Assembly: GCF_020080835.1 (NCBI RefSeq)
Contig: NC_058166.1
Coordinates: 5,642,001 to 5,706,000, forward strand
DNA: 64,000 bases
Direction: 5' to 3'
From: Cotesia glomerata
Taxonomy: Eukaryota > Arthropoda > Insecta > Hymenoptera > Braconidae
Positions 1-11,388 of this stretch are shown piece after piece. The translations under genes and the position numbers were made by a program. The notes beneath the pieces were generated by a model that did no database searches, was not told the DNA's origin, and saw only the letters and a list, made by a program, of their open reading frames with translations. Numbering within the stretch: the first letter of the stretch is position 1; each line of letters opens with the position of its first letter.

Positions 1-25
1 CATCACCGCAACACGGCTGCACTGT

Positions 26-651
26 CCCGAGTAAAAATTAAATTATTATTTTCTACTAGAAAATAATAAATTTCGATCGACCGCCGCAACACCGCTGCAC
101 CATCGCCGCAACACCGCTGCACTACCTTCGTTTGGTGGTATACATTGAAATGAAATATTTGTTCATCATTCAAATAGCTAAACTACATTCTTTTAGTTAA
201 CTACGACTTGCAGCGCAGTTGGTAATGTTCGAGACTTTCATGCAGACGATCCAGGTTCGAATCCCATCGCAGTTTAATCATTATATAAAATTTTTCCAGG
301 GTATTTCGATAGGCGTGCCGCTTCTGTTCAACCCAGGGGACAAAATTAAAAATATACTTCAATAATACGACTAAAAAGAATCAATAATTTCGCGGTACTT
401 TGGCCTGATTTAAAAATTTTTTTTTATAACATCAAGCAGCGTGCAGCTGTATTGCGGCGGTGTTGCAGCGATGGTTTAGATTAAAATTAAGCAGCGTGCA
501 GCTGTGTTGCGGCGGTGTTGTGGTTATGCGAGTTGAGAATAAAGATTTCGTGTTGCGGCGATTTTGTCTTCTAAACGGCTGTAGTGCAGCAGTGTTGCGG
601 CAGTGGATAAAAATTTTATTTTTTAAAAATCAATTTTTATTTTTACTCGGG
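26..651. mobile_element. TIR element with GC-rich subterminal repeats and tRNA-like core
   Basis: Inverted ends CCCGAGTAAAAATTAAA (26) and its complement ending in ACTCGGG (651). Just inside each end are several copies of a GC-rich motif, CCGCAACACCGCTGCAC on the left and GTGCAGC(A/G)GTGTTGCGGC on the right, pointing in opposite directions. Another copy of the motif lies outside the left end (1-25), so the true left boundary may be beyond the window. No transposase is present, so it is non-autonomous. Its design matches the larger elements at 15.1 and 47.6 kb. Confidence 0.55.
206..277 (+). repeat. tRNA-like (SINE-head-like) module
   Basis: Contains an A-box-like stretch (GCAGCGCAGTTGG) and a perfect B-box-like GGTTCGAATCC about 35-40 bases downstream, the internal RNA polymerase III promoter layout of tRNAs and tRNA-derived SINEs. 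No clean cloverleaf or acceptor stem can be drawn, so it is not called a tRNA gene. A clearly related sequence (CGAGACTTYCAYGCAGACG followed by CCAGGTTC) lies at 50.1 kb and, inverted, at 59.4 kb inside a different TIR family. Confidence 0.5.
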
Positions 652-2402
652 AATTTTTCAAAGTAGGCATACAAGGCACTAGAATTCATATAGATTCTCC
701 AATTTAGACATTAAGATCTCAAGGACTTTAAATTAAAAAAAAAAATATATCTCTAAGACTCTATGGAGACACTTGATTTCGATTCGGGTGATAATATTAC
801 TTCATACCGAATTTCATACTTATTTAATAGTTAGAAATTAGTTCTAATCACACAATCAAGGAACTTTCCCGGTCTATATAGTTTTCAAACGATTCCGTCG
901 ACCAGGTGTTACGTCCAAAACGTTGAACGTAAATTATTAATATTTATTTTGGTCCTGGTATTTTTCAACCACTCGACCGGGAACCCAGAAAAATTGTGAA
1001 AGGATATTGGTATTTTCTTTTTAAATAAATTAACTCACTGCAAATTTAAGAGTTATACAATATATTAAAATTAATTAAAAGTTACAAAAGTTACAAAAGA
1101 TAAATGATAAATTATAAATGCTTCCAAAAGTTCTACTATTTCAGATTTATATTAATATTCAAAGTTTTACACGTGTGAAACTACAATAAGTTTTAACACA
1201 TACCTTTATTGTTACGTCGACACACGTGGTTCTTTTGGTCAATTAATATTTTTATTATTTAACGTGGTTATTTTACTTTAAAATAACAAATGAAAACTTA
1301 TTCAAAAACACTGAATTTAGTTTAAAATAAACTATTTAGCTGCGTGAGAGTAACCACGGTCACTAGCTAATTGGGCGATCCGCACACTTCGGGGTCAGGA
1401 TGACGAGAGAGAGTTCATGCGAAGTTCTCTTGGGACTCGAATTTTCGGGCGTTTCCAAATTACTAATTGGGGGAAAACAGTATCCAATTACCTGTCTATT
1501 TTTCTTAGTTTCTACCCTCTCTTCCGATTTTTCCAAGATCATCGCTTGAACTCCCTTCCTTGGGCCCAGAGGGCATGATGTGCCTCTCTCTCTTACTTAT
1601 AGGCTAATATATATCTATGTATTGGTATACGTGTAAGCACATTTACATGCACACAAATACATAGTTTTTATTTAACTAAGTCTTATTTTTTTATTTATAA
1701 CTATTACTAAACTTATTTATTTATTTAGCTTTTTATAAATAATAATATTCATTTCTTATAATTATTTATTATTCTTACCTAATTATTTATGTAATTGTTG
1801 TTATTTTTTTTATATTATCAATTTTTTTGTAATTATTTAAATATTTTCTATTGTTTAGTTGTTAATTCCTATTTCTAGTAATTACTTAAGTATTTCCTAT
1901 TTATGTTAATGTTATTTATTAATTTGTTGTTAACTTTTATTATTAATTTTAGTTCTTTAAAATTATTTTATTTTTAAAAGTTTTAAATTTATTTTTCTAT
2001 TAAATTTAATCCTATTTAAACGTTTAAAAATTTCCAAAGTTTTTTTCTAAAATGCTGTCAATACAGAGGGCAATAAAACTCCCATTTACTTGTGTACTTA
2101 GGATTTTTAATCTTCAAAGAACTTGAGTCTGCCTAATGACGGGAAATTTTTCGGCGAGACCGGATGAGACACTTAATGCGTTTCTCATTATCAGTGTCTG
2201 CTGTAAATTTTATTTCTTTTTTAAAAATATATTTTGAAAGAATAAAATTATATTATTCAGACAAATAAAATAATGTTAAAATGAGACCACGACGTAACAC
2301 AGATAAATCATAGTGACGTAATGTAAATCAGACAAAATCCATAATTGTGAAAAATTTGTCTGAAATGCATAAAAAAGATGAAGAAGATGATATTAGTTTA
2401 AT
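652..2402. other. AT-rich DNA, no gene recognised
   Basis: Six-frame reading shows no protein-like frame. GC rises at about 1,330-1,620. Two TGTTACGTC motifs (about 910 and 1,212) start sequences that could be worn LTR-like termini, but no matching pair, polypurine tract or coding region supports this. Confidence 0.4.
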
Positions 2403-2597
2403 ATGCGTGAAACATTGTACCACATAAAAATGGAAAAGCCAATTGATGTAGCTAGATGGCGTGACTATCTTCAGCGTCTTTCTATCGCAACAGATGCCTG
2501 TTGCTACGGAGCCGAGGGCATAGTCATCCCTTCTTCATTACTCCTCTATTTTCAGACAGAGAGAACAGTTGAGACTTACTCAAGCTCCAAAGTTTTG
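2403..2597 (+). other. Possible short exon with splice donor
   Basis: An open frame of about 65 codons begins with ATG at 2,403 and runs into AAAGTTTTG|GTGAGTATAT at about 2,597, a strong match to a 5' splice site. The frame continues only 18 codons past the donor into a TA-rich tract, as expected if translation really leaves there by splicing. The peptide (MRETLYHIKMEKPIDVARWR at its start) has a more protein-like composition than its surroundings. I do not recognise it. It could be a host exon or a decayed transposon fragment; no acceptor partner was identified. Confidence 0.2.
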
Positions 2598-2699
2598 GTG
2601 AGTATATATATATATATAATTATTTTAAAACTCGGTTGGTTTATTTCTTAAAATAATTTTAATTTGACTCGAAATTTATAAAGAATATGAGCCTCCGAA

Positions 2700-3960
2700 G
2701 TAGCAGATAAGATATAATAGAGAATAAATTGGATGGGAGAAGGAGGAGGAGAAGGAAATCTGAAATGGGTAGGAGCGGATAAAAAGTAGATTGAGAGTCT
2801 GAAGTTAAAGAAGGAATCATCCCTTGGAGTATAATTAAAGAGCGTATAAAAATCGATTGGGGTCATAGGTATTTATACTTGGGGATGTGAAGCAATATAA
2901 GATAGTGACGTGTGCGTTATTTGCCGAACCTTGAAGAAAAGATGGATAAGAGTAGGTGAAGGTGTGCGTGAATGGTAATGCATCGATGGTGATGCATCAG
3001 GAAAGTTGGGTGTTGGGTGTTGGTGGGCTTTAGTCGTAGATGAAACTCGGGGTGGTGGGCTGAAGAGGGTGGTCCCGAACCTATCCAAAATCGAAGAAGC
3101 ATGGGACACACCCTGGAAGAAAATGGCAGGGGTCTCTTTCAGCTACCAGGGATGGGTAGTTGGGTAGTTGGGTAGTGAGGGAGTCGCGCTTGCCCTTACT
3201 CTTCGCCATGGCCGTCAGTTCCAATATCTTATTTCGCTTCCGCGCTTACAGCGTGACTCGCTTTCTGGTACACCTGGTTATACCCCTCAAGTCCTCATTC
3301 CAGGTTCATGGATTGCCGGATCTGCGGAGCCAGAGCGGCCAGAACCAGAGCAAGAGCAAGAAGAAGAGCTCGAGCAAGAGCAAGAGAAAGAGAAGTGAGG
3401 AGAGAAAAATGTACAGGTGTGCGGGTCACAATGGAAGATGCCGTAGAGGAGGCGGCAACGCCCATTTTTTGATAAGCTAGTTACCCGCCACCCTGAAGCG
3501 AACTGGGGTGGGTTAGTTGACGCGCGAGAAAGGGAAAGAGTTAGAGGCAGTAAGCGAATGAGACAACGTACGCGAAACAAAGACAAGCTATGTGCGCGGT
3601 CGCACAAGTGAGAAAAAAAAGTAACGGCGAAAAGGGTGAGAGTGAGAACGGGGCTACGAAGAAGGGTAACAGGAGAACGACGAGCGGCTTCCACGAAGAT
3701 CAATAACTGCATAAAAATAAAGTGAGGTTCTGGCCCGCTACCTTTAACCCACCACCACCCTCTTGTCTCCCAGCGCACTCCCTCATTTTTTTTTCTCTCT
3801 TATTTATTCGACTCTCTTTCTAGCCATCAACCTCTCCATCCTTCCATATTACTGTGGTAGACATCTATATACCTGTCTTCTCGAATTTTCTCCGCTACCC
3901 CTTCAAGCCCCGCGAGCCCGACCCCGGCCCCCAACTCCTTACTTATTTTTTTACTGATAT
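2700..3960. promoter_or_regulatory. GC-raised purine/pyrimidine-rich island
   Basis: Base composition shifts sharply from the AT-rich background. The left part is GA-rich on the plus strand (GGAGAAGGAGGAGGAGAAGG), the right part (from about 3,720) is CT-rich, and there are many CpGs and GAGAG motifs near 3,340-3,560. Several overlapping open frames exist here (up to 163 codons on the minus strand at 3,287-3,778), but they are low-complexity Ser/Arg/Leu-rich readings in competing frames, so none is called as a gene. The pattern suits a promoter, enhancer or 5' untranslated exon of a host gene. Confidence 0.3.
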
Positions 3961-5509
3961 CCTTCGCCATCATTTTGTCCTTTATTCTCCTCTATTCCCT
4001 CTTCCTCGGACATCCCCCTGAGATCCAAAGGTTATTGCCTGTATTTTCTTCAGGGATGAATTTTTCTTTTCGGAGAAATGAACTGTGCTTATTTCTACAA
4101 CTTTTTCTCCTCTAGCCCCGGCTTTCTATGTCGTCTCTTGTTACTGTGTTTGCATAGAATACTAAAGAAGAACACTACAAAAAAATTATCCAACAAAATA
4201 AGTCTAGATACTTCATTTGTACCAATAATAATAATCTTATTATCCACTAGTCGCCGACCAAAAATGGCATGAAAAAACTTTAATTCAATAATCTTATTGA
4301 CAGTTACGATTTTTTAAAATATTGATTTGAAATTTAAGTACTCTTGGGTATTATCTACGTACTTTAGATTACTTCTGAAAATTATCGAAATCTTGCTAAT
4401 GGTTAAATTCAGTCTATAGAGTAGACCATGTTATATTCATTCAATTTAAAAGTATTTTATTTAATAAGCTCGGCCAATTTCATTCGTAAATCTTCGCGAT
4501 AAATTGCTGCAATCATAATCTAAAAATCGATTTGATTCAAATTTGCAATATATTGTTGTCGTAAAAATAACTTTTACAAAATTGGGATAATTAACTATTT
4601 CTTACATTATAAAAAAACTTTTGATAAAAAAATGCTTTACATAAACGAATTTTTCATATTTTTGTTTAAATTATTTACAACAAAATTTTCTTCCCTTCTT
4701 ATTTTTTAGTATTTATTCTAGATACTCCGATCCAAATCTGTCAATTGTTTATCTAAGCTATAAATTTAGAATTTTCCCCAGTTTCTACTTGATTTCAGTC
4801 ATTTTATACGACAGAATAATGCGTACCGAAGTTGCATGCTTAAGTAACAGCTTAGCCTCAAGAGCACTACTATATAACATGATCTGCCGTGTATATACTG
4901 TCTTGCATTGCTTTTACTACGTATACAATACTACTATGCAGTTCCATTGATATCCAAGCTATCAGTTCTAATGCACCCATTTGTAGTTTTACAATGAAAA
5001 AAAAATTTTATTCCAGAAAAATATTTTACACAAAATTGCATGCTTATTTTAAAATATTTTTGCATCAATTAATTAATTATATCTCTTGAATGGAAAAGCC
5101 AAAAATTTTTGTCTCAAAATTTGATTTTTAAATGCAGCACTTGATTGTTTTCAAAATAGATTTATATATTTCTCCCAAAAACATTTATTATATCCTAGGA
5201 GGTCTCAAATACTTTAGAAAGTTTAGTTGAAACAAAAATTTTTTTTTTCAAAGAAAAATTTTATTTTTTCGGCTTGAGCTTATATTTTGAGCGAAGCAAG
5301 TACCACAGGAAAAAATTTTTATTAATGAACAGGTTTTCTTGAACTAAGAAAATAACTGAAAAAAAAAAAAAAAAAAAAGATTATCTTGCTTAGAGTGAAA
5401 ATCACGTGTCAAAAAAATTTTTTCTTGTTCCAAAAGAGCTTCGTTTTTTCTGAAAATTTTTTCAGTTTAAGTAAACCTTTTTTGTACTTAAATTGATCAT
5501 AGTCTGCAA
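3961..5509. other. AT-rich DNA, no gene recognised
   Basis: No coding signal. A homopolymer A tract lies at about 5,360-5,379. Fragments around 5,215-5,480 (AAGAAAATTTT-type motifs with TTCTTG) resemble ends of the CACAGAAA/TTCTTGA TIR family seen at 22.7 and 24.9 kb, too worn for boundaries. Confidence 0.4.
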
Positions 5510-6310
5510 AATTGACAGAGTATACATTCTGTAAAATTTACAGATAAATTCTGTAAAATCTACAAGAATATTATTTTATCATTGCAGAGTAATTTCATGA
5601 ATTAAAATTAAGTGTAATTCTTAATAAAAACTGTAAGTATTGATCCGTTAATGCAAATTTTCAAATTTTTATTGTATGTGGATGAATAATTTTTTTTACT
5701 GATTATAAAAAAATAATTTGTCCAGAAGTCACTGTAAAAAATAAAAAAAAAATTAAAAGTTTAGAAAAAATTCAAAAAGGTGATATAAATTAAATTGCAA
5801 TGAGGCTGACACGCCTAGCGCTTTTCAATTAATTACGATCAATTTTCAGTAATAATAACAAAAATCTATTATAATTACAAAAACAATTCTGTCACAGTTA
5901 CAGAAAAAGTTCTGTTGTAATTAAAAATTCATGTTAAATTTACAGATTTAAAATTACAGAATTCGCCACGTAAAAATAACATTGAACTTTGTACATTTTA
6001 CGTAAGCCAACTTATAGATCGTCGTTCTAATTAGCAAGTTGTCTAACTCCATTTTAGAGAATCTTTCATTTGTACGAAAAAAACAATCAGTTCAAAATTT
6101 ACTATCGCATTAAAAAACAATTTAATATCTAATACAGATATAATATTTTGGTTTGGATCATTCAAATAATTTATAATTGGACTATTGCTACATCAAAATG
6201 TTAAAAAATCACCCTCTAACAAATAAGCAGCTAGATCAATTGCTAATTAGACCGTCGAGATAAAATTCTGTAAATTTCACAAACTTTTTTATTAATTTTA
6301 CAGATTTAAA
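5510..6310 (+). mobile_element. Dispersed non-autonomous element, 'CTGTAAA' family copy 1
   Basis: Shares a long ordered series of blocks with 21,870-23,760 in the same orientation, including ATTCTGTAAAATTTACAG-like ends, GTAATTTCATGAATTA, CAAAAAGGTGATATAAATTA and TAATTACGATCAATTTTCAG. Ends are rich in inverted CTGTAAAATTTACAG motifs. There is no coding capacity. This copy lacks the nested elements found in copy 2 and so acts as an approximate empty site. Confidence 0.6.
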
Positions 6311-6529
6311 ATCAATAGAAATTTATGATCATAGCGTAATAATTAAAAATTTTTAGATATCATCATTAACAATTATCGACGATACAAATGCAAGTGTTTC
6401 AGTTTTAGTTAATTTTTTTTAGTTTATAGCGTTGAGTATGGACTGAATCCATTCATTTACGAATTAAAATCTATTTCGAAAGACGTTTATGTACATTTGG
6501 TATAGAGAGACTATTATCCAGTGAGTAGC

Positions 6530-6960
6530 TTACTCACAATCAACTGACGCTGGCAACAAACCCCAACGGGATTCTCAGAAGGCAGAACGCAGGAAGTACA
6601 GTGAGCGATCAAATAAAGGCTCGTATTTTCCCTCGATATTGAACCCTAAGTTGAATCTAACCTGTCCCAATCTACGCCCATCAGATTCACTGAGACATAC
6701 AGTTCAAGAGAGAACGCAGATGAGTGTATGTACAGAATGAGCAAACGAGGAGAGAATGAAAAAGAAACGAGAAGGGAAAATGCAAAAGCATGCGACGAGG
6801 TAGGGAGAAGCCCTCTCAACTGCGGTCGTTGACCCTACGCACACCCGCCAGTCCAGCCCAAGCCCACCCTTCAGGGCCGACGGCACTCGGTGCCGTCTCA
6901 CGGAAAAGTATTGCGACCCGCTGCTAACTTTTTTTCAGTCTATACTGTTCCTACCCGAGC
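6530..6960. promoter_or_regulatory. GC-raised island
   Basis: Mixed-composition DNA with GAGAG/GAACGAG-type purine runs (6,710-6,780) followed by a GC-rich block (6,820-6,900). It stands out against neighbouring sequence of well under 30% GC. No convincing open frame; the 65-codon minus-strand frame here looks incidental. Possibly a host regulatory region or untranslated exon. Confidence 0.25.
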
Positions 6961-7827
6961 TAAGTTTGTTCATGCTCTGGGATATCAATGAAGATATTGA
7001 GAAATATGTTTTTTAAAAAGCTTTAACTTCCCCGATACTTACTCCGAGTAACGTAAACTTTTAGCTTCGTAGTTATTATATTATATTGGTTATTTTGATA
7101 TAAATAATATGGAAAAGGGAATTAGTTTTGCCTCCAGTTTCCAGTTTTCTTAACCCTTTATAATAACCAATACCTATCCTCATTTCCTTGAACTTATGCC
7201 TGGTTTGACATTCATTCACGCGCATAGTGTTAGACACAACTTCCGGGTTCTTTGCACTCCCCTATATTTATTATGACTTTTATTTTTAATTTTAATATAA
7301 CATTTTAATCCAACTTTTCAAACTACGCCACTACACGGAAATATTGATGCGAACGGTCGCTGTTTAGTATTGTAGTTAATCGTAAATTCAAAATTAAAAA
7401 CATTTTTTTAGATAGTTCACCAACCTCGGGTCGAAAAAAAAAATCTAATTTATTTTCTTTTATGAGTGTAGAATTTTCATAATATTTAACTCACTTTTGA
7501 CTTCTTTGGCTTAGTCAGGATCCATTTAAGACAAAAAAAAAATAAAAAAGTCAATATCATTTGGTTTTGTATCAGGGCTGGCTTGATTTAAATTAAGACA
7601 AAAAAAGTCACAATTAAGTCAACATCACTTGGATTTCTTTCAAAATTAGCTTTTTTTAAGAAAAAAAAAAAATCACAATTAAATCAAAATAAAATTAATT
7701 CTAACATATTTTTGTGAATAAAGTGACAAAAATTTTAAGTCACACAAATTATTGTATAGAATCATTTCTAATATAATCATGTACATTAAAAAAAATAATA
7801 AATAAATAATCAATTAATTGGCGATAA
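6961..7827. other. AT-rich DNA, no gene recognised
   Basis: No coding signal. The stretch 7,500-7,700 contains loose repeats of a motif like AAGTCAAAATCA / TTTAAGACAAAAAAA, perhaps a worn minisatellite or TE fragment. Confidence 0.35.
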
Positions 7828-9962
7828 TACACAGAAAAAAAGAAATATTTGATCGAAATAAGATTTATTTGAGCCAAATATATAAGATAGTTGGATATGG
7901 CCAAATAAATATTTATTTCTGGTAAATATATAATATATTTGAGCGATTTAGTTGCGTAAAATAAATAGTTTATTCATGGTAAAGATATGGTTTATTTGTG
8001 GTAAATAAATCATAGTTGACGACAATACTGAACTTTTAAAATTTATTGTAACATTAAAGTTAGCTGTCACTTGACCAATTTTTAATTTTATTTAACAAAT
8101 AAATTAATTCTAAAAAATTATTTTTTAAAAATTGCATTTTTAATTTTTTAAAATTTCTATATGTCAATTTTTTTTCTTATTTTTTTTTGCCATAATTTAT
8201 TTATTAACAAAGGTTCTACAAATTATTAAATATCTGCTAAATTAATTTTATCAATTTTTTGAAATTATAATGGCTTTAAAATGAAAAAAAAAATCATTTT
8301 TTATTCTTTTAGTTGAATAATGAAATATTTTCCGTGTCTTCTATTGAATGAAAGTGTTAATTGTATGTTAAGGATAATTTATATTTGTTTTCGTAAAATA
8401 TAATATTTTAAACACCTTACCATATAGGTTAGGTATGACTTTTTTTAATTCCCAATTAATCAATAGTTATTAATTAATATTATTTATGCAAACACTATTA
8501 CACTGTAAAAAAAGCGGTGTTAAACCGGTGTAATATCAGTGTAGCCGGTGTAACAGTAGAATAAATTTACACCGTATCGGAGTATGAATATTACATGATC
8601 CATAAAACACAATTAATATTCAATATTTATCAAAATGAGACAAGTAACATTTATTTAAGAATTTTCAACATATAAAATTACGCAGAAATCGATTTAATGA
8701 ATGTTATAGAACAAGTTAAATAGTATTTACAATATTAAATGTTTAGAAACAATAGAATAATTATTTTCATCGTAACCATCATGATGTTTCTCATAATATA
8801 ATGGATGTTTTAAACATGACAAATTTACAGCTGTGCAAAAATAAATTATCTATATGAAAATCATTTAAAAAACGTTCAAAATTGTCGTAAAATTGTTCTA
8901 AAAATGTTTCAAATTTGTTGTAAAAACACTCTAAAACTGTCCAAAAAATGTTCCAAAATTTTCTCAAAAATATCCGAAAAATGTCTCAAATGTATTCAAA
9001 ATTTGTTCTCAAATAGTTAAAAAAATGTTTTGATTATTCAAAAAAGGTTCCACATAAGATTTAAGTACAAAATTTCAACTAAATTGCTTCAAATAAATTG
9101 CATTGATTCTAAAATTATCTTAGAAGTATTCCGAAAATCTTAAAAAAAATACTTAAAAGTTATGAAATAATTACTAAAATCCACTATTTTAGAGTTTCCG
9201 ATTATCTATATGATGTCCTAAAAATAACCTTTAATAATGTTGTTAAAGTAACACGGATCGAAAATTTACACCGAGAGAATTTCACACCACACAGCCATGT
9301 AAAGTGCTCTGGGTCCATTATTACATCGAAATTTTTTACAGTGTATTTATTTTAATCAAAAACTTTTATCTTTTTTATATTTTATTATTTTAAACTTTCT
9401 AAATTAAATATTAACTTTTTTTTGATTATTTATGTTTAATTATTAAACATAAAGTTTAATTATAAAAATTGTGTTACTTAAAATATTATCAACACCGGAA
9501 AATTTATAACACCGATTTAACACCGAAAAAAAATATTTACACCGCGACCGGTGTTACTGCTACACCGATTTCGGTGTTGAATTTAACACCGGAATTTTTA
9601 ACACCGTACACCGCATGGACTCACACCGGTTTTTTTACAGTGTATGTATGCAAATAAACTATTTTTTGAAACGTCGCTGTAGCTTAAGTTGCAATCAAAA
9701 CATTCAAGTTTTGTTTTCAACGTTCAAGTAACGTCATGAGAGCAGTAGTTGAGAGTTTTAATGCCAAAGATGTCGTTGTTTCGGACAAACTTAGCATCTT
9801 TACCACAAATAAATAATATATTTCTGACAAATAATAAAATAATTCAAGTCAACTGTTATGTTTACTTGTACCAAATATATATAGTTGTCATAAAGAAATA
9901 TTTTAAAAAACGACTTAAATAAATTGATTTATTTGAGACAAATAATTTTTTTTTTCTGTGTA
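7828..9962. mobile_element. TIR element with TACACAGAAAAAAA ends
   Basis: Left end TACACAGAAAAAAAG at 7,828 and right end TTTTTTTTTCTGTGTA closing at 9,962. Inside both ends are oppositely oriented motifs such as TTTATTTGNNNCAAATA and GGTAAATAAATCA / TACCACAAATAAATAA. No transposase frame. The middle is occupied by a second TIR element (8,499-9,644). Non-autonomous. Confidence 0.6.
8499..9644. mobile_element. Nested TIR element with TACACTGTAAAAAAA ends
   Basis: Left end TACACTGTAAAAAAAGCGGTG, right end CACCGGTTTTTTTACAGTGTA. The subterminal regions are packed with short inverted copies of ACACCGGTGT-type motifs (8,510-8,580 and 9,490-9,630). A second terminus-like ACAGTGTA occurs at 9,339-9,346, so this may be two related elements side by side. 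The stretch 8,870-9,060 carries degenerate repeats of about 20 bases (AAAATTGTTCTAAAA-like). No coding region. Confidence 0.6.
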
Positions 9963-10163
9963 GTTAGATATTCTATTCTATTTTATTTTATTTTTATTTT
10001 TACTTTTATTTTTGGCCTCATTCTTATTATTTATATTTATATTTATATTAAACTAGCGAACCCAGCCCGCTTCGCCGGGCTAAAGCTTAGTTTATTAAAT
10101 AAAGTACATATTTCAATACATTGTAATTAATTAATTCTATTATCGCAATATGTCAACCATCAT

Positions 10164-10271
10164 TCATCTTCGAGTTCATATTTTTCAAGCTTTCTCTCTA
10201 GCGAGTGAAAGTTGTTAACCAAACTCATAAACATATCATCAGTTAGTGTAACATCTACTTTGTGATGTACA
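10164..10271 (-). pseudogene. C-terminal coding remnant in the Helitron
   Basis: A minus-strand frame of about 35 codons (contains DDMFMSLVNNFHSLERKLEK, then YELEDE and a stop at 10,164-10,166) lies just inside the Helitron 3' end and is cut off upstream by the HINE-like insertion at 10,280. Position and acidic C-terminus suggest the end of an element-encoded protein. The family was not identified with certainty. Confidence 0.3.
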
Positions 10272-10943
10272 CAAAAAAATTAGGAAAACGGTTGACCCTG
10301 AAGGCCATCCCTGTAACTTCCCGCTAATTCCATACTTAGGCGCTTGAAATTGCACCAATGACTCAAAAATATAATTTCTGTTCTTTTAAGCTCTCCGAGC
10401 TCAAAAAGATATCTTTTCTATGCTTTTGAGCTCTTTGAGCTCAAAAGTCTGATAGAGATTTGATGACACTATTTTTTTAATTTTTAAACCACAATAACTT
10501 TTGAATGAATAAACCGATTTTTACGCGGTTGGCAGCATTCAATGCAGTTTTTCAAGCCTCATAAAGAATCTCAAAGTTTAAATTGATCGCGCTAGGAATT
10601 TCGGGGTTATTTCGAAAAAACACTTTTTTCGGTTTTCTTTTGTTCACGATATCTCTCAAACGAATCAACCGATTTTGACCGGACTGGTGGCGATTGATGT
10701 GGTTTTTTGAGGTTAAAAGCTGAAAAGTTTTTGGAGTTGAATCATCAAGCCGTTTAAAAGTTATTTCAAAAAGACTACATTTAAAAAAAAATTTTTTTTC
10801 AGTCTTTTGAAGATTTCTCAAAATCTATTGATCTTAATCGGTCGAAATAGTTTTCGAAATCTAAGTTTGGTCAAGCCCTTTCGAATGGCACTAACCGCGA
10901 TAAAATTAGTCAAGCCGTTCAAAAGTTATAAGCGGTTCACATA

Positions 10944-11028
<85 letters not shown>

Positions 11029-11031
<3 letters not shown>

Positions 11032-11312
11032 GTTTATGCACAGCACCTCCTGAAAGACAAAATCGCAGAAAGGGACCAGTAGCCAGGAGTAGGCGTCGTG
11101 AGACGCAGCACGACTGGATTGAAGTAATGCTAACGCGGTTCCAATCCAGTCCTCCCCGTACCATCTAGGGGAGAGGGGAAGAGGAATGTTTTTTTTAGTG
11201 GGTAAAAATCTCCACACTACCGACTATCGATATCTGCCGGAAGATGGGCGGCAGAGTTAACGATACCGGTGTCTTTTGAAGATCTTTTTTCGTACCTCTT
11301 TATAAAAAAAAA

Positions 11313-11315
<3 letters not shown>
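11029..11315 (+). mobile_element. 5'-truncated non-LTR retrotransposon inside (AC)n
   Basis: Lies exactly between (AC)n ending at 11,028 and (CA)n starting at 11,316. Composition jumps to about 50% GC. It begins within a coding frame (VYAQHLLKDKIAERDQ then TAG at 11,080-11,082), continues with a 3' untranslated region and ends in a 12-base polyA. This is the signature of target-primed reverse transcription into a microsatellite. The 3' UTR differs from that of the 40.2-kb element, so it is a separate family with the same target. Confidence 0.7.
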
Positions 11316-11384
<69 letters not shown>

Positions 11385-11388
11385 CAGA
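11316..11388 (+). repeat. (CA)n microsatellite, 3' half of split target
   Basis: CA repeat with one interruption by TA, continuing the (AC)n of 10,950-11,028 on the other side of the inserted retrotransposon fragment. Confidence 0.95.

Noticed and set aside
206..277. Functional tRNA gene
   Set aside because: A/B boxes are present but acceptor and anticodon stems cannot be drawn, and the module repeats inside transposons; treated as tRNA-derived.
900..1620. LTR retrotransposon terminal repeat
   Set aside because: Two TGTTACGTC motifs and a GC patch are suggestive, but no second LTR, primer-binding site or coding region is present.
3287..3778. 163-codon minus-strand open frame
   Set aside because: Low-complexity Ser/Leu/Arg reading across a GA/CT-rich island with competing frames on both strands; no domain or plausible gene structure.
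10807..11217. Open frames through the AC repeats (His-Thr or Cys-Val runs), also at 11,217-11,526, 43,437-43,651 and 48,805-48,996
   Set aside because: They exist only because (AC)n has no stop codons; the real content is microsatellite plus HINE-like or retrotransposon sequence.
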